From NCBI GenBank assembly GCA_965267185.1, contig OZ253937.1:1364001-1428000 (forward strand): 64,000 nucleotides of DNA, read 5' to 3'. A program made the position numbers and the translations under genes. The notes beneath the pieces are model-generated. The model saw only the letters and a program-made list of their open reading frames with translations, was not told where the DNA came from and did not search any database. Below, one piece after another: positions 57,869 through 64,000 of this stretch. Origin of the DNA: G965267185 sp965267185. Its GTDB lineage: Bacteria > Pseudomonadota > Alphaproteobacteria > UBA6615. Position 1 is the stretch's first letter. Each line of letters begins with the position of its first letter.

Positions 57869-59344
57869 ATGAGTGAACTGCAGAGCACCGAGACAAACAA
57901 CGGCCTCGCCCCACGGATGGGCGCGAAAATCCGCCGCATGCGCCGGCAGGAAAGTTGGAGCCAAGCGAAACTTGCCGACAAGCTCGGCATATCGGCAAGC
58001 TATCTCAACCTGATCGAGCACAATCGCCGCAACGTTACCGTGCCGCTACTGCTCAAGCTGGCCGACCTCTTCGAACTGGATCTCAGCGACGTCGCCGAGG
58101 ACGACGAGGGACAACTCGTGGCCGACCTTATGGAGATGTTCGGCGACGAACTGTTCGTAGATCATGATTTGACCAACAACGACGTTCGCGACCTGGTCAC
58201 CACCAACCCAGGGGTCGGCCGTGCCGTGTTGACCCTCTACGACACCTTTCGCAACACGCGGCAAGACATGGCAATGCTCGGGGCGGAGCCGACGTCGAAC
58301 CCAACCACGACGGCGATGGGCCAACACGAACCTGGCACCGACCGATTACCGAGCGAACAGGTTTCGGACTTTATCCAGAGCGCAAATAACTATTTTGACG
58401 AGCTCGAAGCCGAGGCAGAGCGCATTGGGCACGATGTGCGGATGGCCGGCGACGACCTGTTTCTCGGCATGGCGACTTTTTTGGAGAATGCGTTCGGCGT
58501 GCGTGTTGCTCTGCGCCACAGCGAGCCCGGCAGCGGCGTGATACGCCGCTTCGATCCCGACCGCAAGGTACTCGAACTGTCCGATATGCTGCCGGCGAGC
58601 AGCCGGCGTTTTCAGCTCGCTCACCAAATCGGTCTGCTGGCCGCCGGCCATATCATTGACGATCTTCTCGACGCCAGCGCGCTTTCCGGCGAAGAAGCGC
58701 TGACATTGGGCCGTATTTCGCTGGCCAACTATTTCGCCGCCGCATTCCTCATGCCCTACAGCGATTTCCTGAAGCGCGCGCAGGCGACGCGCTACGACAT
58801 CGAGGTGCTCGAGCATCATTATGGCGTCGGCTTCGAGCAGGTTTGCCACCGGCTGACAACGCTGCAGCGCCCCCGCAAGCGCGGTATTCCATTCCACATG
58901 CTGCGCGTCGATATAGCCGGCAACATCTCGAAGCGATTTTCCCTATCGGGCATCCGAATCCCGCGTCATGGCGGGGCCTGCCCGCGCTGGAACGTGTATA
59001 CGGCGTTACTCCAGCCCGGACGCATTAACGTGCAGCTCTCTCGCATGCCTGACGGCGGAACGTTCTTCTGCCTCGCACGGACGATCCATAAACGCGGCGG
59101 CAGCTACGGCACCCCGCAAAGCATCATGTCGATCGGGTTGGGCTGCGACATCGGCCATGCCTCCGATATGGTCTATGCCGACGGTATCGACCTCGCGAAT
59201 CCGGATATCGTGGTGCCGATCGGCGTGTCCTGCCGTACCTGCCCGCGACTCGACTGCCGCCAACGCGCCCTGCCACCCGCGGCGCACCGGCTGGCGCTCG
59301 ACGAGAATGTGCGTGGCCCTTCGGCTTATGTGAGTGCCGACTAA
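57869..59344 (+). CDS. ScfR-type XRE regulator (short-chain fatty-acyl/glyoxylate control)
   Basis: The 491 residues begin with an XRE helix-turn-helix (residues about 18-75: MRRQESWSQAKLADKLGISA, SYLNLIEHNRR). A middle ImmA/IrrE-like domain follows, in which the metal-binding HExxH is degenerate (RRFQLAHQIGLLAAGHI). The C-terminal DUF2083 region contains the cysteines of VSCRTCPRLDCRQRALPP. This layout is that of RamB/ScfR regulators, which sense acyl-CoA or related metabolites and control acetate and propionate use. Divergence from aceA supports that role. Confidence 0.87.
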   Translation: MSELQSTETNNGLAPRMGAKIRRMRRQESWSQAKLADKLGISASYLNLIEHNRRNVTVPLLLKLADLFELDLSDVAEDDEGQLVADLMEMFGDELFVDHDLTNNDVRDLVTTNPGVGRAVLTLYDTFRNTRQDMAMLGAEPTSNPTTTAMGQHEPGTDRLPSEQVSDFIQSANNYFDELEAEAERIGHDVRMAGDDLFLGMATFLENAFGVRVALRHSEPGSGVIRRFDPDRKVLELSDMLPASSRRFQLAHQIGLLAAGHIIDDLLDASALSGEEALTLGRISLANYFAAAFLMPYSDFLKRAQATRYDIEVLEHHYGVGFEQVCHRLTTLQRPRKRGIPFHMLRVDIAGNISKRFSLSGIRIPRHGGACPRWNVYTALLQPGRINVQLSRMPDGGTFFCLARTIHKRGGSYGTPQSIMSIGLGCDIGHASDMVYADGIDLANPDIVVPIGVSCRTCPRLDCRQRALPPAAHRLALDENVRGPSAYVSAD

Positions 59345-59356
59345 CCGGCGGCGTTG

Positions 59357-59384
59357 AAAAAAGGCCCGCACTGCTGCGCGGGCC
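59357..59384 (-). terminator. rho-independent terminator of the small repeat-protein gene
   Basis: On the minus strand, GGCCCGC pairs with GCGGGCC across an eight-base loop, followed by TTTTTTC. It lies 30 bases after the stop of the 95-residue gene at 59414-59701, supporting that gene as a real transcription unit. A second small stem (around 59388-59406) precedes it. Confidence 0.75.
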
Positions 59385-59413
59385 GCAACCCGAATTCAAA
59401 TCGGGTCTGACGT

Positions 59414-59701
59414 CTAACCGCAGTTAATTGTCGCCGGATTACCGTCGTCATAATCGACCGCCGCAGCGCGCGGCGTCGTCGCAAGCGACGGGCTCGGTGC
59501 GCCCATGGCGGCGGATCGGCCGACAACTCGCGTGGTGTCGGGCTGGCCTTTTCCGGTCGAGATCGTCGCCGGGTTGCCATCGTCATATTCGACCACGGCT
59601 TCCGCCGCAGCCGGAGCATCGATTTCGCGGTCGAGGCTGGGGCGAACACGCGACGTAGCAATGCCGGGCACGGGCGCTTTCGGGCGGAGAAGCTGATTCA
59701 T
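59414..59701 (-). CDS. small protein with two YDDGNPATI motifs
   Basis: The 95-residue protein carries two copies of a nearly identical block: VEYDDGNPATIS near residue 36 and VDYDDGNPATIN at the C terminus, where the protein ends NCG. The spacer is low complexity (PDTTRVVG, PSPSLATTPRAAA). I do not recognise a family. The coding frame has a clean stop followed by a strong terminator, so I think the gene is real. No clear ribosome site is seen before ATG 59701. A repeated, acidic, aromatic motif could be a calcium or peptide ligand site, a cleaved peptide core, or simply a structural repeat. Confidence 0.6.
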   Translation of the reverse strand: MNQLLRPKAPVPGIATSRVRPSLDREIDAPAAAEAVVEYDDGNPATISTGKGQPDTTRVVGRSAAMGAPSPSLATTPRAAAVDYDDGNPATINCG

Positions 59702-59838
59702 CGGTTCGTGGCCCCTGTCATCGAAAACTGTTCATCGGAACTATGGCGCCACCAGGAACAACGAGGCGGCAAGTCACCCAAAGACTACGCAACACGACGC
59801 CGCCAGTTCAATTTAATTGAACGATTTCATGTGTTTAG

Positions 59839-59888
59839 GTGTAAAGAGCTTTACACTTTTCGATGTCGAGATGTCGGCGTTGTAAAGG
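59839..59888. promoter_or_regulatory. GTGTAAAG/CTTTACAC palindrome and TGTAAAGG box
   Basis: GTGTAAAGAGCTTTACAC (59839-59856) is an 8-bp inverted repeat with a 2-bp centre. TGTAAAGG follows at 59881-59888. Both share TGTAAAG with the repeats at the aceA-scfR promoter. They lie in the 250-bp gap between the small repeat-protein gene (start 59701) and the CoA ligase stop (59952), where they would act on the former. The gap holds no other feature that I see. Confidence 0.5.
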
Positions 59889-59951
59889 ATCTCGGTCCTC
59901 ACGGCACCCCAAACATCGGCAGCGTGATACGGTGCGCTGCGACAGGCTGCA

Positions 59952-61568
59952 TCAGGCCAAGTCGCGCAGCGCTTGCCGGTCGATCTTGCCCGAGCCGGTT
60001 TTCGGCAACGCATCGAGATAATCGACCGAACGCGCATATTTGTGGGGCAACAAGCTGCTCTGCGCATACGCTTTAAGCTCGTCGGTCAATGCATCGCCCG
60101 GCGCGTGTCCCTCGGCGGCGACGACAAACGCCTTGGTCGACATGCGTTTATCCGCGAGTTCGACGCCCAACACCGCGCATTCCTTGACCGCCGGATGATC
60201 AGCCAAACACAGCTCGATCTCCAGCGGATAGACCCATTGGCCGCTGACCTTGATCAGGTCGTCGGCGCGGCCGCGAAAATAATAGAACCCGTCATCGTCG
60301 GTCTCGAAGCGGTCGCCGGTATAAATCCAGCCGTCGCGCATGGTCTCGGCGGTCTTGTCAGCCTTGTTCCAGTAACACGGCGCATTGGAATCGCCGCGCA
60401 CCCACAACACACCGGGCTCGTCCGGCTTGATCGGCTCGCCGGCGTCGTTGCGCAGCTCGACGTCATAACCCCGCACGGGCCGGCCCGCCGCGCCCACCTT
60501 GAAGGCGCCGGACGCATTCGACAGATAGATGTGTAAGACCTCGGTCGATCCGAGCCCTTCGATGATGTCGAGGCCAAACCGGTCCTGCCAGGCTTTAAAG
60601 AGCTCGTTGGACAATGTCTCGGCCGCCGACAGGCATAAACGCAGGCTACTAAGGTCGGCTATCGCATTGTGCTGGTCGTTGAGCAACGCGTTGTAAAGCG
60701 TTGGTAGACCGAACAAAACTGTCGGCCTGTATCGTTCGATAGCTGTGTACACGCTCTTCGCTTCCGGCCGCCCGGCGTTGAGCACCGTGCTGGCGCCGGC
60801 CGAGAAGGGAAACGTGATCGAGTTGCCGAACCCGTAAGCGAAAAAAATCTTCGGTGGCGAAAAACAGATATCGTCTTCGCCGAGCTTGAGGATCTCCTGT
60901 GCATAGGACGCATCGGTGTAAGCCATGTCGTGGTGCAGATGGACGATGCCCTTGGGCCGGCCCGTGCTGCCCGAGCTGTACATCCAAAACGCCATATCGT
61001 CGCGGCCCGTGTCCGCTGCCGCCAGTTCAGCCGGTTGCCCGGCGAGCCAATCGTCCCACCGCACCGACTGAATATCCGCCGCCGGGCTGGCGTCACCGTT
61101 GGCGACGATGATCGTCCGCAAGTCGGTTCCAGCGACGGTTTCAGGCGTGATCAGCGACATTAGTGCGCTTTCGACGAGCGCCACTTCCGCACCGCTATCG
61201 GCCAAATAGTATTGAATCAGGTCCGGCGGGGAGAGCGTGTTGATCAGCACCGGCACGAAGCCCGCCCGCATGGCGCCGAAGATCGCCGCGGGATAGGCGG
61301 CGGTATCGTCCAGCAGCATGAGGATACGCGAAAACGGCGCCAGCCCCTGCCCTTTTAGCGCGTTGCCAACTTGGCACGCCATGGCGCACAGCTCTTCATA
61401 GGTCGCGTTGCCACTATCGGCATAAACCGCCATTTTAGCGCCCCGGCCTGCCGCCAGATTATCGAACAAGATCTCGCTGGCGTTATAGCGCTCGGGTATA
61501 TCGAACCCGATCTCGCGGTTTATCGGCAGATCGCGCGGCACGCGGTCGGTAATATCGTTCACTTCCAT
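59952..61568 (-). CDS. benzoate-CoA-ligase-type acyl-CoA synthetase
   Basis: A 538-residue ANL ligase. It has the AMP-binding YSSGSTGRPKGIVHLHHD near residue 205 and the PPKIFFAYGFGNSITFPFSAG block near 237, which is characteristic of the benzoate-CoA ligase subfamily. GWIYTGDRFETDDDGFYYFRG lies near 413, and the catalytic lysine is in LPKTGSGKIDRQAL at the C terminus. It activates an aromatic or short organic acid to its CoA ester. No ring-cleavage or reductase genes are adjacent. The next gene upstream, divergent, is a peptidase. The exact acid is unknown. Confidence 0.9.
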   Translation of the reverse strand: MEVNDITDRVPRDLPINREIGFDIPERYNASEILFDNLAAGRGAKMAVYADSGNATYEELCAMACQVGNALKGQGLAPFSRILMLLDDTAAYPAAIFGAMRAGFVPVLINTLSPPDLIQYYLADSGAEVALVESALMSLITPETVAGTDLRTIIVANGDASPAADIQSVRWDDWLAGQPAELAAADTGRDDMAFWMYSSGSTGRPKGIVHLHHDMAYTDASYAQEILKLGEDDICFSPPKIFFAYGFGNSITFPFSAGASTVLNAGRPEAKSVYTAIERYRPTVLFGLPTLYNALLNDQHNAIADLSSLRLCLSAAETLSNELFKAWQDRFGLDIIEGLGSTEVLHIYLSNASGAFKVGAAGRPVRGYDVELRNDAGEPIKPDEPGVLWVRGDSNAPCYWNKADKTAETMRDGWIYTGDRFETDDDGFYYFRGRADDLIKVSGQWVYPLEIELCLADHPAVKECAVLGVELADKRMSTKAFVVAAEGHAPGDALTDELKAYAQSSLLPHKYARSVDYLDALPKTGSGKIDRQALRDLA

Positions 61569-61637
61569 CGGGCCCTGACCAACTCAAACATTTTACTAAG
61601 GCGCGCACTATAGCAATGACGGCGCTATGATGAAGGC

Positions 61638-63029
61638 ATGAGTGGAACCCGTGAACGCGCTGTCGCCGAGGCCGAACGATATTTCGATGAGGGCGACTTT
61701 GTCGCCGATTTGGCCCGCCTGGTCGCCGCGCCGACCCAAAGCCAGATCGCCGATGCCCAACCGGCGTTGCACGACTATTTCACCGCGCTTATCGAGCCCG
61801 AACTGAAAGACTGCGGGTTCACGGTCGAGCTGTTCGCCAATCCCGAGCCTACCGCCGGACCGCTACTCGTTGCGAGCCGCCATGAAAGCGACGACCGCCC
61901 CACGGTCTTGATTTACGGCCATGGCGACGTGGTGGTCGGTCAGGACGACGGCTGGCGCGACGGGTTGTCGCCCTGGACCCTCACGGTCGAGGGCGACCGC
62001 ATCTACGGGCGCGGCACCGCCGACAATAAAGGCCAGCACTGGATCAATGTCAGCGGTCTTAGAACGGTGCTCGCCGAACGCGGCAGCCTCGGTTTCAACT
62101 GCAAAATCTTGCTCGAGAGCGATGAGGAGATGGGCTCGCGCGGCCTGCGTGCGTTCTGCGAACAAGAACGCGACCGTCTGGCCGCCGACGTGCTGGTCGC
62201 CTCGGACGGTCCCCGCCTCGACCCCAAACGGGCGACTGTCGTGTTGGGATCGCGCGGCCTGGTGAATTTCGAGATGAGCGTCAATCTGCGCGACGGCGCC
62301 CACCATTCTGGCAATTGGGGCGGGTTGATAAAGGACCCCGGCATCGTTCTCGCCCATGCGCTGGCGAGTCTGACCGATGCGCGCGGCCAGATCGCCGTGC
62401 CGGAATGGCGGCCCACCTCGCTCACCGGCGACGTCCGCGAGCTGCTGTCCGACCTCAGCATATCCGGCGGCCCCAACGCACCGGCGATCGATCTCGACTG
62501 GGGCGAAGCGGGCTTGAGCCCGGAGGAACGGGTCTATGGCTGGAACAGTTTTGCCGTGCTAGCGCTGGAGCTAGGCGATCCCGTGCACCCGCAAAACGCC
62601 ATTCAGCCAGCAGCGCGTGCGGTCTGCCAGTTGCGCTACGTCGTCGGCACCGACCCGGACGATGTGTTACCGGCCTTGCGCCGTCATCTCGACGTCAACG
62701 GATTCGACGAGGTCGAGATTAAAGCCACCCGCATGGCCGGTATGCGCGCGACCCGCCTCGACGCCAACGACCCCTGGGCGCAAATGGCGCTTAAATCCAT
62801 CGGCGAAACGCTCGGCCATCCGGCAGCGCTGGTGCCCAATATCGGCGGCGGCATTCCCAACGACATCTTTTCCGAGCTGCTCGGCCTGTCGACGGTGTGG
62901 ATTCCCCACTCCTACGCCGGCTGTGCGCAGCACGCGCCCAACGAGCATATGCTGGGCTCGGTCGCACGCGAAGGCCTGCGCGTCATGACCGGCCTATTCT
63001 GGGATATCGGGGCATCGACGGCCGGGTAA
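61638..63029 (+). CDS. M20 family dinuclear metallopeptidase
   Basis: A 463-residue M20 enzyme: first metal ligands in YGHGDVVVGQDDGW near residue 94, the bridging aspartate in RGTADNKGQHWIN near 131, and the catalytic ESDEEMGSRGL near 160. A dimerisation lid follows (residues about 210-330). Such enzymes hydrolyse dipeptides, N-acyl amino acids or carbamoyl compounds in the cytoplasm. It has no signal peptide and is divergent from the CoA ligase. Several M20 subfamilies fit, so no substrate is proposed. Confidence 0.9.
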   Translation: MSGTRERAVAEAERYFDEGDFVADLARLVAAPTQSQIADAQPALHDYFTALIEPELKDCGFTVELFANPEPTAGPLLVASRHESDDRPTVLIYGHGDVVVGQDDGWRDGLSPWTLTVEGDRIYGRGTADNKGQHWINVSGLRTVLAERGSLGFNCKILLESDEEMGSRGLRAFCEQERDRLAADVLVASDGPRLDPKRATVVLGSRGLVNFEMSVNLRDGAHHSGNWGGLIKDPGIVLAHALASLTDARGQIAVPEWRPTSLTGDVRELLSDLSISGGPNAPAIDLDWGEAGLSPEERVYGWNSFAVLALELGDPVHPQNAIQPAARAVCQLRYVVGTDPDDVLPALRRHLDVNGFDEVEIKATRMAGMRATRLDANDPWAQMALKSIGETLGHPAALVPNIGGGIPNDIFSELLGLSTVWIPHSYAGCAQHAPNEHMLGSVAREGLRVMTGLFWDIGASTAG

Positions 63030-63153
63030 ACCGGAAGAGTTCACACTTTTACCTTTGATTCACATTTCTTTGCATATGGTGCCGCGATACACATCGCCGC
63101 CAATAGTTGCAGCGATTCAGCGGTCTTCCGGGATCGAACACGAAGGAATTGCC

Positions 63154-63522
63154 ATGACTGTGACGAAAACCCAGCTCGCCGACGCATATTCGGCGGTCCT
63201 CACCAAGGAACTCGGCGCCGAATGGGACTGCGAATTCAGCCGCAAGGACGCCAGCAAGCTCCTCGACCTCTTGTGGCCGGTCGTTTCCGACCTCGCGCTT
63301 AAGGACACCAAGAAGACCACCCCGGGCAGCGTGCCGCTCGGCCATCTCGGCCGCCTTAAGATGCGCTACAAGCAGGCGACCAAGGCCCGCAAGGGCACCA
63401 ACCCGTTCACCGGCGAGCCCACCACTTTCAAGGCCAAGCCCGCGACCCTGCAACCGCGCTTCACCGCCGGCAAGGCCCTGAAAGACGAGGCCGGCAAGTA
63501 TTTCAAGAAAAAGATGAAGTAA
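63154..63522 (+). CDS. HU/IHF-like DNA-binding protein, extended form
   Basis: ATG 63154 follows AAGGAATTGCC. The 122-residue basic protein has the HU-type C-terminal half: GHLGRLKMRYKQATKARKGT, then NPFTGEPTTF and RFTAGKALKD, matching the HU pattern G-x-N-P-x-T-G-E and the terminal GKALKD. The NP pair would be the DNA-intercalating proline arm. Its N-terminal helices (about 60 residues) are longer than in standard 90-residue HU, and the tail KYFKKKMK is basic. It is probably a nucleoid-associated protein or a specialised histone-like factor. A terminator follows. Confidence 0.8.
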   Translation: MTVTKTQLADAYSAVLTKELGAEWDCEFSRKDASKLLDLLWPVVSDLALKDTKKTTPGSVPLGHLGRLKMRYKQATKARKGTNPFTGEPTTFKAKPATLQPRFTAGKALKDEAGKYFKKKMK

Positions 63523-63580
63523 CGCGTCCCCAGCGCCACGACCAGTAAAACAATCAGGCAGCGATGGCTGCCACCGATCT

Positions 63581-63606
63581 AACCCCGGCTCCGGCCGGGG
63601 TTATTT
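63581..63606 (+). terminator. rho-independent terminator of the HU-like gene
   Basis: AACCCCGGC-TCC-GGCCGGGGTT forms a strong stem followed by ATTTTCTT. It lies 58 bases after the stop of the HU-like gene. Confidence 0.8.
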
Positions 63607-63675
63607 TCTTGGCGGAGCTGCCACCAGCTGCGCGGACCGCGTGGATGTTAGCTGCGGAACGCGATACGGCCGTGT

Positions 63676-64000
63676 TCACTTGACGGCGCCGGCGGCGCGC
63701 AGCGCGGCGATGGCCGAGCTATCGAGCTCGAGCAGTTCCGACAGCACCTCGTCGGTGTGCTCTCCATGCATCGGCGCGGGCTTGGATATCGTTCCCGCCA
63801 TACCCGACATTTTGATCGGGTTGCCCGGCAAGCGCACTTTGCCGACTTGCGGATGGTCGTACTCGACGATCATGTCACGCTCGGCAACCGGCGGCTCGGC
63901 AAACACACCGTCGAGATTGTTCACCGGTGCGGCGGGAATGTCGCCCGCGCGGAACCGCTCCATCCATTCGCCAACCGTTCGCCGCGCCAGGATGTCTTCG
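63676..64000 (-). CDS. CaiB/BaiF family CoA-transferase (C-terminal part)
   Basis: The frame is open to the window edge; codons before the apparent ATG at 63963 (RTVGEWMERF) continue the family pattern, so the gene is cut by the window. The visible 108 residues match the C terminus of CaiB/BaiF (class III) CoA-transferases: RFRAGDIPAAPVNNLDGVFA, ERDMIVEYDHPQVGKVRLPG, and GEHTDEVLSEL near the end. Such enzymes move CoA between organic acids. The N-terminal half, with the catalytic aspartate, is outside the window. The acyl donor and acceptor cannot be predicted. Confidence 0.87.
   Translation of the reverse strand, partial: EDILARRTVGEWMERFRAGDIPAAPVNNLDGVFAEPPVAERDMIVEYDHPQVGKVRLPGNPIKMSGMAGTISKPAPMHGEHTDEVLSELLELDSSAIAALRAAGAVK

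Noticed and set aside
1..64000. tRNA, rRNA, tmRNA or CRISPR features
   Set aside because: I found no cloverleaf-like sequences, rRNA stretches, or regularly spaced direct repeats. The repeats seen are palindromic and irregular.

Overview
The window looks like chromosomal DNA of a GC-rich alphaproteobacterium, probably a Rhodospirillales-like, possibly marine, heterotroph. That placement is an inference from gene content: a DUF1489 protein, an ScfR-type regulator, a bactofilin with an M23 peptidase, many TRAP and TctA-type uptake systems, and acyl-CoA and CoA-ligase genes. I see no tRNA, rRNA, CRISPR array, phage genes or classical transposase. Both window ends cut genes (a TctA permease on the left, a CaiB/BaiF CoA-transferase on the right).

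Layout. 1-2.0 kb: end of a tricarboxylate-type transporter and a Gfo/Idh/MocA oxidoreductase. 2.0-7.0 kb: a leucine-dehydrogenase-type gene, then a ferric-iron ABC transporter (binding protein plus permease) behind a stack of FNR-like, TTGCAA-type and Fur-type sites. 7.1-8.2 kb: a response regulator and an unknown partner. 8.4-24.4 kb: a minus-strand leucine/isovalerate degradation region. It holds a MerR (LiuR-like) regulator with a perfect palindromic operator, isovaleryl-CoA dehydrogenase, both methylcrotonyl-CoA carboxylase subunits, methylglutaconyl-CoA hydratase and HMG-CoA lyase. These are interleaved with a carbonic anhydrase, a potassium-channel-like protein, a second acyl-CoA dehydrogenase, a MetE-like protein and two SDR paralogues. 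Within this region (20.1-21.5 kb) lies a repeat-rich scar: a DUF559 nuclease-like gene bracketed by perfect 13-bp inverted repeats and CCCTCTCCC palindromes, and two 33-bp remnants of SDR gene starts abutting such repeats.

24.4-31.5 kb is housekeeping: smpB, dapA, a lytic transglycosylase, a haloacid-dehalogenase-type hydrolase, a threonine dehydratase, bactofilin and an M23 peptidase. 31.7-33.0 kb encodes a three-subunit nitrile hydratase / thiocyanate hydrolase-like enzyme in which the usual beta subunit is split in two. 33.2-38.6 kb: an unknown protein, a flavin reductase, a TetR regulator, an extradiol-type dioxygenase and glnS. 38.7-47.5 kb: a peroxiredoxin, a TPP enzyme, a TRAP transporter (DctM, DctQ, DctP), a GntR regulator and a large soluble-type cobalamin/Fe-S reductive dehalogenase. 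Repeated TGCATACAA boxes suggest a co-regulated uptake and dehalogenation unit. 47.5-50.6 kb: an adenylation enzyme and a carrier-acyltransferase fusion, both with degenerate catalytic motifs. 50.9-54.0 kb: a TAXI-type TRAP system. 54.1-56.3 kb: a TauD-type dioxygenase and a methyltransferase with a PqqD-like tail. 56.3-59.3 kb: isocitrate lyase divergent from an ScfR-type regulator. 59.4-63.5 kb: a small protein with a duplicated YDDGNPATI motif, a benzoate-CoA-ligase-type enzyme, an M20 peptidase and an HU-like protein.

The strongest candidates for something undescribed are the DUF559/palindrome element with its SDR start-codon scars, the reductive dehalogenase-TRAP unit, the adenylation/carrier/acyltransferase pair with altered active sites, and the small repeat protein under possible ScfR control. 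All functional calls rest on motif recognition by eye; no database search was run.
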